The notes under the pieces were generated by a model. That model did no database searches and was not told the DNA's origin. It saw only the letters and a list, made by a program, of their open reading frames with translations. The position numbers and the translations under genes were made by a program. 64,000 nucleotides of DNA from Amycolatopsis camponoti. Lineage in GTDB: Bacteria; Actinomycetota; Actinomycetes; Mycobacteriales; Pseudonocardiaceae. Location: positions 930,001-994,000 of the forward strand of contig NZ_CABVGP010000003.1 of NCBI RefSeq assembly GCF_902497555.1. The letters are read 5' to 3'. Every line of letters starts with the position of its first letter. The first letter of the stretch is position 1. Positions 28,553 to 37,227 of the stretch are shown in pieces.

Positions 28553-29620
28553 GTGACTACGCGCGAAGGACCGGATGACGACCGGCGCAGACACCCCGGG
28601 CAACGGCCGGTTCCCCAGCGCCGTCCCGCCACGCCCCCACGCGGCCAGATGCCGCCCCGCCAGCCCCCCGGGCAGCCTCCGCGGCGCCCGCAGGGGCCGC
28701 CGCCCCGCCGCTACACCAGCCCCGCGCCGCCGCCGGGCTCGGCCGAGGAGACGGTCGTGTTCGCCCCGGTCGGCAAGGGTGGCACCGCGACCGCCGAGAA
28801 GCCGCCCCCCGCGCCGCTGGGCAAGGGAGGCGTCGCGATCCGGACCGCCGGCGAAGTCCTCATCACGCTGGGCCTGGTCGTGCTGCTGTTCATGGTCTAC
28901 GAGCTGTACGTGACCGACCTGTTCTCGGCGGGCAAGCAGTCCGAGGCGAGCGACCAGCTCGACGGCGAGTGGGCGCACGACCGCACGCTGCACCCCGAGC
29001 TGATCGACGGCAAGGCGTTCGCCCGCATCCACATCCCGACGTTCGGCGTCGACTACAACTTCACGATCCAGGAGGGCACCGACGACGCCTCCCTGGAGGT
29101 CGGGCCCGGTCACTACAAGGGCACTTCGCTGCCCGGCGAGCCCGGCAACTTCGCCGTCGCCGGCCACCGCGTCGGCAAGGGCGCGCCGTTCAACGACCTG
29201 GACAACCTGTCGTCCTGTGACCAGATCGTGATCGAAACCTCGACCGACTTCTACATCTACAAGGTCCTGCCCTACGACGACGAGATCGAGAACTGGGCGG
29301 GCGGCAAGGGCGCCGACCCGAAGTGCAAGGGCGTCTCGACCCTGCGCGACCCGGGCGCCGAAGACGGCGGCGCGTACGACGAGACGTTCGGCCGCAAGGT
29401 CGTGCTGCCCAGCCAGGGCACCGCGGTGAACCCGGTCCCGTACAAGAGCGCCGAGACGCTGCCGAAGGCCCAGCAGGCCGCGCTGCTCACGCTCACCACG
29501 TGCCACCCCCAGTTCTCCGCCCAGCAGCGGCTCATCATCACGTCGGTGCTGACCCAGCAGGTGCCGAAGAACCAGGTCAAGGACTACGGCGACCTGCTCT
29601 CGAAGATCGGGGAGGCCTGA
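28553..29620 (+). CDS. class E sortase
   Basis: A 355-residue membrane transpeptidase. A long Pro/Arg-rich cytosolic N-terminus (about 90 residues) precedes one membrane segment (AGEVLITLGLVVLLFMVYEL). The catalytic domain has the His in NFAVAGHRVG, the Cys in LLTLTTCHPQF and the Arg in SAQQRLIITSV. Class E sortases anchor LAXTG-type proteins to peptidoglycan. GTG at 28553 is close behind GAGGAG. It is followed by a coupled 51-residue membrane protein. Confidence 0.93.
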   Translation: MTTREGPDDDRRRHPGQRPVPQRRPATPPRGQMPPRQPPGQPPRRPQGPPPRRYTSPAPPPGSAEETVVFAPVGKGGTATAEKPPPAPLGKGGVAIRTAGEVLITLGLVVLLFMVYELYVTDLFSAGKQSEASDQLDGEWAHDRTLHPELIDGKAFARIHIPTFGVDYNFTIQEGTDDASLEVGPGHYKGTSLPGEPGNFAVAGHRVGKGAPFNDLDNLSSCDQIVIETSTDFYIYKVLPYDDEIENWAGGKGADPKCKGVSTLRDPGAEDGGAYDETFGRKVVLPSQGTAVNPVPYKSAETLPKAQQAALLTLTTCHPQFSAQQRLIITSVLTQQVPKNQVKDYGDLLSKIGEA

Positions 29621-29775
29621 TGTACGCCTGGCTCTGGCGGAAGTTCCCCGGCCCGTTCGCGGTGAAGTTGACGATCGCGGTGGTCCTCGCCCTCGGCGTC
29701 GTGGCGCTGCTGATGTTCGTGGTGTTCCCGTGGCTGGAGCCGCGCCTGTGGTTCAACGAGGTCGCGGTCAACTGA
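29620..29775 (+). CDS. small membrane protein coupled to the sortase
   Basis: 51 residues with the pattern YAWLWRKFPG, one membrane segment (KLTIAVVLALGVVALLMFVVF) and a short outside tail ending WFNEVAVN. Its ATG overlaps the sortase stop (TGATG), so it is translated with it. Similar small proteins follow class E sortase genes in related actinobacteria. Function unknown; it may be a sortase partner. Confidence 0.8.
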   Translation: MYAWLWRKFPGPFAVKLTIAVVLALGVVALLMFVVFPWLEPRLWFNEVAVN

Positions 29776-29828
29776 GCCGGAACCCACCGGGAGCCGGGTC
29801 CGTTTCCCCTCTCGGGAGAGGGGCCGCC

Positions 29829-30323
29829 GTGAAGACACGCCAGAAGGACCGGGACAACCGGCCGCCGGAAGACCCGTGGAACGAGATCCGGCCGGGCCTG
29901 TGGATGGGCGGGCACGTCCGCGCGGGCGAGGAACCGGTCGTCGTCGGGCGCGAGTTCGACCTCGTGCTGAGCCTGTACCAGCGCGAGGGGCACGGCCCGC
30001 CGCCCGGCGTCGAGCACCACTTCGCCGAGATGCCGGACGGGCCGTTGAACGAGGCGCAGATAGCCGAGGTCGAGCGGTTCGCGGTGCTCGCCGCGGAGGC
30101 GGTGCGCGCGGGACGCTCGACGCTCGTGCGCTGCCACGCCGGGCTCAACCGGTCCGGTCTCGTGGTCGCGCAGACCCTCGTCGGGCTCGGACTCACCGTG
30201 CCGGAGGCCATCGCGCTGGTCCGGCTGCGGCGGTCGCCGTGGGCGCTGCACAACGAGCTGTTCGTGCAGTACCTCGAGAGCGGGCTGCCGACCGCGCGCC
30301 TGTTGGTCGGGCTCGGGCCTTGA
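29829..30323 (+). CDS. dual-specificity-type protein phosphatase
   Basis: 164 residues. The active-site loop VRCHAGLNRSG (CX5R with Cys and Arg intact) identifies a cysteine-based phosphatase of the DSP/PTP class. The early EIRPGLWMGGHV and MPDG with a downstream general-acid Asp match the DSP fold. Substrate unknown. GTG start at 29829. The next gene overlaps its stop. Confidence 0.87.
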   Translation: MKTRQKDRDNRPPEDPWNEIRPGLWMGGHVRAGEEPVVVGREFDLVLSLYQREGHGPPPGVEHHFAEMPDGPLNEAQIAEVERFAVLAAEAVRAGRSTLVRCHAGLNRSGLVVAQTLVGLGLTVPEAIALVRLRRSPWALHNELFVQYLESGLPTARLLVGLGP

Positions 30324-31309
30324 GGTTCGGGGCTTTCCTGGTCAGCGGCCGCTTCCCCGGGCAATCGGACGGCGACGTCCTCCGCCGGTCCGTCCGCGCC
30401 GCCGAGCTGGCCGAAGAAGCCGGCTTCGATGACGTCTGGTTCGCCGAACACCACTTCGTGCCGTACGGCGTGTGCCCGTCCGCCATCACGCTCGCCGCGC
30501 ACCTGCTCGGCCGGACGTCGCGGATCCGGGTCGGGACCGCCGTCAGCGTCCTGTCGACCGCGCACCCCGTTGCCCTGGCCGAACAGTGGGCGATGCTCGA
30601 CGCCGTCTCCGGGGGGCGGCTGCGGCTCGGTGTCGGGCGTGGTGGGCCGTGGCAGGACCTCGAGGTCTTCGGCACCGGCCTGGACCGCTACGAGACCGGC
30701 TTCGAGGAAACCCTCGACGTCTTCCTGAACGCCACCACCGGGCGGGTGCACGCCCGGGGCCGCCACTTCGCCTTCCGGGAGGTGCCCGTCGTGCCCACTC
30801 CGGAACGACGGCCGGACGTCGTCGTGGCTTGTGGCGGGCCCGCGTCGGATGCCGTGCGGCTGGCCGCCGAGCGGAACCTGCCGATGCTGCTCGGCCTGCA
30901 CGCCGACGACGAGGACAAAGCGAAAACCGTCAAGGCTTACGGAAAGCCGGCGGACCACGTCTCGACCGTGCTCTGCCAGGTGGGCGACGCCGACGTCGTG
31001 CGTCGAGCACTCCCGGCCTGGCTGAAGGACGGGCTCGGCGCGCACGTCACGCTCGACGGGCGGCCGGGGCCGGCACGGGATCCGGGGGAGTACACCGAAC
31101 GGCTCTGCGCGATCCACCCCGTCGGCGACGCGGCCCACTGCGTCCGGACGCTGGAAACGAGCCTCCGGCGCACCGGCGTCTCCCACGTGCTGATGCTCGT
31201 GGAGGCGTCGGGCACGCCGGAGGGCACGTACGCGAACATCGCGCGGATCGGCACCGAGGTGCTGCCCGCGCTGCGGGCTAGCAGTCCCGCAGCTCCGGGC
31301 TCTGGTTGA
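30320..31309 (+). CDS. LLM-class flavin-dependent oxidoreductase
   Basis: A 329-residue luciferase-like (alpha/beta)8 enzyme, which uses FMN or F420. It begins with the strand MRFGAFLVSG; WFAEHHFVPYG carries the conserved His, and the phosphate-binding SGGRLRLGVGRGGPW is present. The frame continues upstream, but the TTG at 30320, whose last two bases fall in the phosphatase stop codon, gives the right N-terminus. TTG is an unusual start and implies coupling. The 3' end overlaps the convergent gene by 32 bases. Substrate unknown. Confidence 0.87.
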   Translation: MRFGAFLVSGRFPGQSDGDVLRRSVRAAELAEEAGFDDVWFAEHHFVPYGVCPSAITLAAHLLGRTSRIRVGTAVSVLSTAHPVALAEQWAMLDAVSGGRLRLGVGRGGPWQDLEVFGTGLDRYETGFEETLDVFLNATTGRVHARGRHFAFREVPVVPTPERRPDVVVACGGPASDAVRLAAERNLPMLLGLHADDEDKAKTVKAYGKPADHVSTVLCQVGDADVVRRALPAWLKDGLGAHVTLDGRPGPARDPGEYTERLCAIHPVGDAAHCVRTLETSLRRTGVSHVLMLVEASGTPEGTYANIARIGTEVLPALRASSPAAPGSG

Positions 31310-31670
31310 GCAGCTGGCCGCGCGGCGAGACGAACGCGCGGTAGCGGTCGCCGTCCAGCTCGGAGTTCTTGAACACCGCGACCCGGTGGCAGTTCTGGAA
31401 GGCCAGCTTGACGCCGAAGTGGCGCTCGAGGCCGCTGCGGATCGCGTCCGAGGCCAGGGCTCGCAGCAGCTGGCCGCGGGCGGCTTCGCTCGGTGGCGGC
31501 GTCTCGTTGTCGGCGAAACCGTCCGCCGCGCCCTCGGCGTCGGCGATGACGCCGGTGATGACCTCCCAGGCGTACGGCAGGGATTCCTTGACGCACGTGA
31601 CGAACTCGGCGTCGGAGACCTCCCCGCGCTCGGCCTTCTCCAGCAGCGCGGGTGACACGTCCAGGGACAT
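31278..31670 (-). CDS. SCO5389 family protein
   Basis: A 130-residue soluble protein, SLDVSPALLEKAERGEVSDA at the start and LLNQSPELRDC at the end, which I recognise as the actinobacterial SCO5389 family. No function is established. The two-Cys pattern (CVKE and terminal RDC) and HFGVKLAFQNCHRVAVF are typical. ATG at 31670 has TGGAGG at good spacing; the open frame to 31730 is spurious. Confidence 0.85.
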   Translation of the reverse strand: MSLDVSPALLEKAERGEVSDAEFVTCVKESLPYAWEVITGVIADAEGAADGFADNETPPPSEAARGQLLRALASDAIRSGLERHFGVKLAFQNCHRVAVFKNSELDGDRYRAFVSPRGQLLNQSPELRDC

Positions 31671-31769
31671 CGAACCTCCAGTTTGAGCAGGGCCACTTCC
31701 CTGGCTACCGGCCGTGTGGCCCCGCCACAAGAGAAAACGATGATCATCACCAATATGGCGGAAGGCGGG

Positions 31770-32504
31770 TCACTCCCAGCGGAAGAGCTTCGCCGCCAAC
31801 GCCGTTCCGATCACCGCGAAGCCGGCGAGCACGACCAGCTGCAGCGGCTGCACGCCCGCGCCGACCCAGGCGTCCTGCAGCGGCTGCGTGCCCGGCGGGA
31901 CGTAGTCGCCGATCCGCCGCAGGACCTCCGGCAGCAGCGCCCGCGGCAGGTAGACGCCGCCGAAGAACATCGTCGGGATGAACGCGATCAGCGCGAACCC
32001 GCCCGCGGCCTTGGCCGTCCGGGCGACCGCCGCCGCCAGCAGGCCGAACGAAAACATCGAGACCGTGCCGAGCAACAGCGTCACCAGGAACAGCAGCGGG
32101 TGCTTCGGCATCGGGACGTCGTAGGCCGCGTGCGCCACGCCCAGCGTCAGGCCGATGCCCACCAGTGCGATCACGACGTGGATCAGCAGCTGCGCGCCCA
32201 GCAGGTTCGCCGGGTGCACCGGCGTCGTCGCCAGCCGGCGCAGCACGCCCTGCTCGCGGTAGGTGGCGACGGCGCCCGGGATCGACTGCAGCGCCAGCAT
32301 CGCGAGACTGATGACGATCACCGACGGCACCCAGGCGTCGATGAACCGGAAGCCGCCCGCCGCCGGGCTGGGCTCCGTCATCCCGGGGATGGCGCCGACC
32401 GCCAGCAGCACCGCGGCCGGCAGCAGGATGCCCGCCATGCCCATGAACGGCGTGCGGAGGAAGAGTTTCGCTTCGGTGGTGGTGATCTTGGCGAAGGTGG
32501 TCAC
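31770..32504 (-). CDS. ABC-2 type exporter permease
   Basis: A 244-residue, six-segment membrane permease of the ABC-2/daunorubicin-exporter type (REQGVLRRLATTPVHPANLL is the characteristic loop before the third segment). It pairs with the ATPase encoded immediately upstream; the GTG start overlaps its stop codon by four bases. It exports a drug, lipid or other amphiphile; the substrate is unknown. The long frame to 33074 is a shadow. Confidence 0.9.
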   Translation of the reverse strand: MTTFAKITTTEAKLFLRTPFMGMAGILLPAAVLLAVGAIPGMTEPSPAAGGFRFIDAWVPSVIVISLAMLALQSIPGAVATYREQGVLRRLATTPVHPANLLGAQLLIHVVIALVGIGLTLGVAHAAYDVPMPKHPLLFLVTLLLGTVSMFSFGLLAAAVARTAKAAGGFALIAFIPTMFFGGVYLPRALLPEVLRRIGDYVPPGTQPLQDAWVGAGVQPLQLVVLAGFAVIGTALAAKLFRWE

Positions 32505-33214
32505 CGGGTGCTCCTCGTGAGCGAGACGAACGCGTCGTCCAAAGTGGAGGCTCCGGCCGCGGCGCGGAGCTCGGTCGGGGTGCCGGTCGCGACCACGCGC
32601 CCGGCGTCGAAGATCGCGACGCGGTCGCAGAGCCGCTCGGCCTCGTCCATGAAGTGCGTGACCAGCAGGACGGTGACGCCGGCGGCGCGCACACCCTCGA
32701 CCAGCCGCCACGTTTCGCGGCGGGCGTGCGGGTCGAGCCCGGTGGTCAGCTCGTCGAGGATGGCCAGCTCGGGGTTGCCCACCAGCGCGAGCGCGATCGA
32801 CACCCGTTGCTTCTGGCCGCCGGAGAGCTTCCCGAAGCAGCTGCGCTGGTGGTCGCGCAGGTCGAGCCGGTCGAGCAGGACGTCGACGTCGGCCGGGTCC
32901 GGGTAGAACGACGCGAACAGCTCCAGCGCTTCCCGCACCCGCAGTTTCGCCGGCAGCCGGCTCTCCTGCAGCTGGACGCCGACCCGGCGGGTCAGCGCGG
33001 CGCGGTCGGCCGCGGGGTCGAGGCCGAGCACGGAGATCGTTCCGCCGTCGGCCTGGCGGAGGCCCTGCAGGCATTCGACCGTGGTGGTCTTCCCGGCGCC
33101 GTTCGTGCCGAGGATGCCGAAGATTTCGCCGCGCTCGACGGTGAAGGAAACGCCGTCGACCGCGACCCGGGAGCCGTAGCTCTTGCGGAGATCGGTGACT
33201 TCGATGAGGGGCAT
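32501..33214 (-). CDS. ABC exporter ATP-binding protein
   Basis: 237 residues with Walker A GTNGAGKTTT, a Q-loop (QLQESRLP), signature LSGGQKQRVS, Walker B LAILDE and the H-loop His in VTHFMDEA. It belongs to the DrrA-like class of drug and antibiotic exporters. ATG at 33214 (MPLIEVTDLRKSYG) is the start; TTG at 33223 would add three residues. It is divergent from the two-component system across a 169-base gap, so the pair may be controlled by that system (inference). Confidence 0.93.
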   Translation of the reverse strand: MPLIEVTDLRKSYGSRVAVDGVSFTVERGEIFGILGTNGAGKTTTVECLQGLRQADGGTISVLGLDPAADRAALTRRVGVQLQESRLPAKLRVREALELFASFYPDPADVDVLLDRLDLRDHQRSCFGKLSGGQKQRVSIALALVGNPELAILDELTTGLDPHARRETWRLVEGVRAAGVTVLLVTHFMDEAERLCDRVAIFDAGRVVATGTPTELRAAAGASTLDDAFVSLTRSTR

Positions 33215-33383
33215 GGTGACCAAGCTACGAAGGTTCGGCGCCGCGCAGAATGACGCTGAATCCCCAGCTCAAGTAGGGTTTTGCTGACGCCGGGGTGGGG
33301 CTGGGCCCACCCCCTTCGTGGGGCTTCGGGCACTGCGCGGGAGCGAGCGGTTCGGCGAGGATCGCGGGGGAAGGAGGTGCCGG
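33215..33383. promoter_or_regulatory. divergent intergenic region, exporter / two-component system
   Basis: 169 bases with promoters in both directions. It includes a G/C hairpin (GGGGCTGGGCCCACCCCC near 33297-33314) and, at the right edge, AAGGAGG before the kinase ATG. No clear operator repeat was identified. Confidence 0.4.
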
Positions 33384-35204
33384 ATGACGTACTTGCGTGC
33401 ACTGGGCCGGGCCTGCGCGCTGGCCGCGTTCGCCTTCCTCAGCTGGTTCGACGTGCTGGTCGAGCTGATCGCGTTCGCACTGCTGTGCGTCGGGCTGGTC
33501 TTCTTCCTCGGCCCGGCGGTCGAATGGACGCGGCACCGGTCGGCGACCGCGCGGACACTGGCCGCGCGCTGGTGCGACGTCGAGATCGCGGCGCCGTACC
33601 AGCCCGAGCCGCCGGAACCGGCGCGGGAACGCGACGGCTGGTACCGCGACGGCAACACGCTCTACAAGCGGGCGTTCTGGGTCCGCTGGCAGCACCGGCT
33701 CACGTGGGCGCTCGAGGACCCGGCGGCGGGGCGCGAGTTCACGTGGCAGCTGCTGAACCCGCTGTGCACGCTGGCGCTGCCGGTCGCCGTGCTGCTCGGT
33801 GGACCGGCCGCGCTGCGCGGCTACGGCCGGTGGACGCGCTGGTGGATCGGCGCCCGCCCGCCCGCGAAACCGCACCGCGCCTGGCTGCACCAGCACCTCG
33901 AATCGCTGGGGCACCAGTGCGGCATCCTCGCGCTTTCCCTGGTGCAGCTGGTCTTCTCGGTGTGGCAGCTGATCGTCATCGCCGGTGTCCTGCCGCTGGC
34001 GACGCCCGTCGTGCTGTGGGGCCGGACCATCACGGACACCCTGCGTCGCGAGGCCGGAAACTGGACCGGCGTGCGGATCGGAAAGCCGTACCTGCCGCCG
34101 CCCGGCCTGCCGGTGCCCCGCCCGGACGGCCTCTACCAGGTCGGCAAGCAGCTGTACGAGGAGCCGTTCTGGCCGGTTCAGCACGCGCGGCGGCGGTGGG
34201 TCCTCGGCGATCGCGCCACCTGGCGCGACTTCATCGGGAGCGGCCTGATCCCGCTGGTGTCGCTGGCGCTGACCCTGCCGGTGGTGGCACTGCTCGGCTG
34301 GGGGGCCTTCGGCCTGCTGACGCTGTGGGTGTGGCGGCCGTTCGTGACGTCGCCGGTCCGGTGGTTCCCGCTGCCCGAGGTGTCGACGCACCTCGGCGCG
34401 GCCGCGCAGACGCCGCTCGCGCTGGTGCTGCTCGCCCTCGGCCTGGCCCCGACGACGTGGCTGGCCCGGCAGCAGGCCCGGTTCGCGCGGGTCTGGCTGG
34501 GGCCGACCGAGGCGTCCCGGCTCGCCCACCGCGTCGAACGGCTGAAGCAGACGCGCACGGACGTCACGGTCACGCAGGCGGCGGAGCTGCGGCGGATCGA
34601 ACGCGACCTGCACGACGGCATCCAGTCGCGGCTGGTGGCGATGGGGATGAAGCTCGGCGCGGTCGAGGCGCTGGTGGACACCGACCCGGCGGCGGCGAAG
34701 CGGCTCGCGGCCGAGCTGCGCGCGTCGTCGTCGGAGGCGCTCACCGAGCTGCGGGTGCTGATCCGCGGCATCCACCCGCCGGTGCTGTCCGAGCGCGGGC
34801 TCCTGGACGCCGTGCGCGCGCTGGCCTTGGACAGCCCGCTGAAGGCGCAGGTCACGGGCTCGCTGCCGGGGCGCATCGAGGAGCCGGTGGAGGCGTGCAC
34901 GTACTTCGCGGTGTCGGAGCTGCTGGGCAACGCGGCGAAGCACGGCGCTGGACGCGTGACGATCGACGTCGGGTTCGCCGACGACGAGCTGACGGTCGTG
35001 GTGACCGACGACGGCCCGGGCGGCGCTGTTCCGGCCCGCGGTTCGGGACTCCGCGGAATCGAGCGTCGGCTCGGCGGCTTCGACGGTAGGTTGACCCTGA
35101 CCAGCCCGATCGGCGGGCCGACCAGGGCGACCGTGGAGATCCCGTGCCAGATCGACCCCGCACCGTTGTCGCCGAAGACCAGTACCTCCTCCGAGACGGC
35201 TTGA
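33384..35204 (+). CDS. sensor histidine kinase with duplicated membrane sensor
   Basis: 606 residues. Two related units, each a soluble stretch (WYRDGNTLYKRAFW / GLYQVGKQLYEEPFW), a Trp-rich segment and hydrophobic pairs (TLALPVAVLL / LVSLALTLPVVALL), make up residues 1-390, an apparent internal duplication of the sensor. The HisKA_3 box has the phosphorylated His410 in ERDLHDGIQSRLVAMGM, and the ATPase has NAAKHG and DDGPGG. It partners the response regulator, whose start lies inside its last codons (61-base overlap). ATG with AAGGAGG. Confidence 0.93.
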   Translation: MTYLRALGRACALAAFAFLSWFDVLVELIAFALLCVGLVFFLGPAVEWTRHRSATARTLAARWCDVEIAAPYQPEPPEPARERDGWYRDGNTLYKRAFWVRWQHRLTWALEDPAAGREFTWQLLNPLCTLALPVAVLLGGPAALRGYGRWTRWWIGARPPAKPHRAWLHQHLESLGHQCGILALSLVQLVFSVWQLIVIAGVLPLATPVVLWGRTITDTLRREAGNWTGVRIGKPYLPPPGLPVPRPDGLYQVGKQLYEEPFWPVQHARRRWVLGDRATWRDFIGSGLIPLVSLALTLPVVALLGWGAFGLLTLWVWRPFVTSPVRWFPLPEVSTHLGAAAQTPLALVLLALGLAPTTWLARQQARFARVWLGPTEASRLAHRVERLKQTRTDVTVTQAAELRRIERDLHDGIQSRLVAMGMKLGAVEALVDTDPAAAKRLAAELRASSSEALTELRVLIRGIHPPVLSERGLLDAVRALALDSPLKAQVTGSLPGRIEEPVEACTYFAVSELLGNAAKHGAGRVTIDVGFADDELTVVVTDDGPGGAVPARGSGLRGIERRLGGFDGRLTLTSPIGGPTRATVEIPCQIDPAPLSPKTSTSSETA

Positions 35205-35800
35205 CGCATCTCTTGGCGGCACACGGCTTCGACGTCGTCGCGGCGGTCGGCAGTGGTCCGGAACTGGCGGCGGCCCTGCGGACGCACAAACCTGATGTGT
35301 CCATTGTGGACGTTCGGATGCCGCCGACGAACACGGACGAAGGCCTGCAGGTGTCTTTGGCGGCCCGCCGGGAGTTCCCGGGGCTGCCGATCCTGGTGCT
35401 CTCCCAGCACGTCGAGCAGCTGTACGCCCGCGAACTCCTGGCCGACGGTACGGGCGCGATCGGCTACCTGCTGAAGGACCGGGTGTTCAACGCGGACCAG
35501 TTCATCGACGCCGTCCGCCGCGTGGCCGCCGGCGGCACGGTGATGGACCCCGAGGTGATCGCGAAACTGGTGGCGGGCAACGCTTCCGACCCACTGGCGG
35601 CGTTGACGCCCCGGGAGCGCGAGGTGCTGGAGCTGATGGCGGAGGGCTGTTCGAACGCGGCGATCGCCGGACGGCTGCACTTCAGCGAAGGCGCGGTCGG
35701 CAAGCACACGGCCAACATCTTCCAGAAGCTCGGCATCTCGGCCTCGGACGACACGAACCGCCGCGTGCTCGCCGTACTGGCGTACCTCGGTGCCGGTTAG
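35144..35800 (+). CDS. NarL/LuxR-family response regulator
   Basis: 218 residues. The receiver has the acceptor Asp56 in SIVDVRMPP, followed by a Lys in LLKDRVF. The DNA-binding HTH (LTPREREVLELMAEGCSNAA) is C-terminal. It is the cognate partner of the kinase upstream. The start GTG at 35144 is 61 bases inside the kinase frame. It ends four bases into the convergent ferredoxin-reductase gene. The acceptor Asp codon is part of a GTCCATTGTGGAC sequence. Confidence 0.95.
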   Translation: MPDRPRTVVAEDQYLLRDGLTHLLAAHGFDVVAAVGSGPELAAALRTHKPDVSIVDVRMPPTNTDEGLQVSLAARREFPGLPILVLSQHVEQLYARELLADGTGAIGYLLKDRVFNADQFIDAVRRVAAGGTVMDPEVIAKLVAGNASDPLAALTPREREVLELMAEGCSNAAIAGRLHFSEGAVGKHTANIFQKLGISASDDTNRRVLAVLAYLGAG

Positions 35801-37152
35801 CCGCGCGAAACCCGCGTCATCTCTGCACGCTCCACGACCTTGATCCGCTCGCGGCCCGCCGCCAGGCCGAGCGACTTCTCGTGCGCGTCGAGCTTGCCCC
35901 AGCCTTCCCACGTCGTGAACGGGATTCCGCGGGCCGCCAGGAAGTCGAGGATCGCGTCCGGGGAGGCGTACTTCGGGGCGGCGAGGGTGTCCGCGTCCGA
36001 CAGCAGGCTCGCGATCGTCTCCGCCGCGTCGCCCTTCGTGTGGCCGATGAGGCCCACTGGGCCGCGCTTGATCCAGCCGGTCACATACACGCCCGGGAGC
36101 TGGTTCTCGTCCAGGTCCAGCACGCGGCCCGCCTGGTTCGGCACGACGCCGGCCGCGTGGTCGAACGGCAGTTCCGGCAGGTGCGACGACAGGTACCCGA
36201 CCGCGCGGTACACCGCCTGGACGTCCCAGTCGTGGAACTCGCCGGTGCCGCGCACGGTCCCGTCGCCGGTCAGCTCGGTGCGCTCGGTCCGCAGGCCCAC
36301 GACCCGGCCGTCCTCGCCGAGCACCTCCGACGGCGAGTGGAAGAAGTGCAGGTGCAGCCGCCGCTGCCGGGTGCCCGGCTCGCGGATCGCCCACTCCTGC
36401 AACGTCTTCACGACCATGTCGATCTGCTTCGACGCCCGCAGCGCCGCGATGCTGCCGTCGTCGAACTCGATGTCCTCCGGGGCCACGATGACCTCGACGT
36501 TCGGCGAGTGGTCCAGCTCGCGCAGCTCCAGCGGCGTGAACTTCGCCTGCGCCGGGCCGCGGCGGCCGAAGACGTGCACGTCGGTGATCGGGCTGGTGCG
36601 CAGTCCCTGGTAGACGTTCTCCGGGATGTCCGTGGTCAGCAGCTCGTCGGCCGTCTTCGCCAGGATCCGGGCGACGTCCAGCGCGACGTTGCCGACGCCG
36701 AGGACCGCGACCGAAGAAGCGGTCAGCGGCCAGGTGCGCGGCACGTCCGGGTGGCCGTCGTACCAGGACACGAAGTCCGCGGCGCCGTGGCTGCCGTCCA
36801 GGTCGATGCCCGGGATGTCGAGCTCCCGGTCGGCGGACGCGCCGGTCGAGAAGATCACCGCGTCGTAGAACTCGCGCAGCTCGTCGAGCTTGATGTCGGT
36901 GCCGTAGTCGATGTTGCCCAGCAGGCGGATGTTCGGCTTGTCGAGCACCTTGTGCAGCGCCGTCACGATGCCCTTGATGCGCGGGTGGTCGGGGGCGACG
37001 CCGTAGCGGATCAGCCCGAACGGCGCGGGCATGCGTTCGAACAGGTCGATCGTGACGTCGGCGTCGGACTTGTCCAGGATGTCGGCGGCGTAGATGCCGG
37101 CAGGACCAGCGCCCACCACGGCTACACGAAGAGTTCGGCTCACACCCTCCAC
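35797..37152 (-). CDS. fprA: FprA-type ferredoxin/adrenodoxin-like NADP reductase
   Basis: About 451 residues: FAD-binding VAVVGAGPAGIYAADIL, ERMPAPFGLIRYGVAPDH, the NADP-binding VAVLGVGNVALDVARIL, FGRRGPAQAKFTPLELREL, and VYVTGWIKRGPVGLIGHTKGDAAETI. This is the mycobacterial FprA pattern; the enzyme passes electrons from NADPH to ferredoxins. A probable iron box lies immediately before the start, which suggests iron-repressed expression. GTG at 37152 or GTG at 37143 (SRTLRVAVVG) may be the start; the second is nearer the family N-terminus. Confidence 0.92.
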   Translation of the reverse strand: MEGVSRTLRVAVVGAGPAGIYAADILDKSDADVTIDLFERMPAPFGLIRYGVAPDHPRIKGIVTALHKVLDKPNIRLLGNIDYGTDIKLDELREFYDAVIFSTGASADRELDIPGIDLDGSHGAADFVSWYDGHPDVPRTWPLTASSVAVLGVGNVALDVARILAKTADELLTTDIPENVYQGLRTSPITDVHVFGRRGPAQAKFTPLELRELDHSPNVEVIVAPEDIEFDDGSIAALRASKQIDMVVKTLQEWAIREPGTRQRRLHLHFFHSPSEVLGEDGRVVGLRTERTELTGDGTVRGTGEFHDWDVQAVYRAVGYLSSHLPELPFDHAAGVVPNQAGRVLDLDENQLPGVYVTGWIKRGPVGLIGHTKGDAAETIASLLSDADTLAAPKYASPDAILDFLAARGIPFTTWEGWGKLDAHEKSLGLAAGRERIKVVERAEMTRVSRG

Positions 37153-37153
37153 G

Positions 37154-37172
37154 GTAAGTTAGGGTCACCTAA
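37154..37172. promoter_or_regulatory. DtxR/IdeR/DmdR-type iron box
   Basis: GTAAGTTAGGGTCACCTAA matches the known actinobacterial iron box TTAGGTTAGGCTCACCTAA at 16 of 19 positions, with inverted arms GTTAGG and CCTAAC. It lies two bases upstream of the fprA GTG and 56 before trpG, in the promoter zone of fprA. Repressor binding with Fe2+ would shut fprA off; this is inferred. Confidence 0.65.
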
Positions 37173-37215
37173 CTAGAAATGTGATTTACCGTACGATCCA
37201 CTGGTTGGGAGCCGG

Positions 37216-37221
37216 TAGGCT
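37216..37221 (+). promoter_or_regulatory. -10 element for leaderless trpG
   Basis: TAGGCT ends six bases before the trpG ATG, with no Shine-Dalgarno sequence, so transcription probably starts at the start codon. Confidence 0.5.
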
Positions 37222-37227
37222 CGCGGC

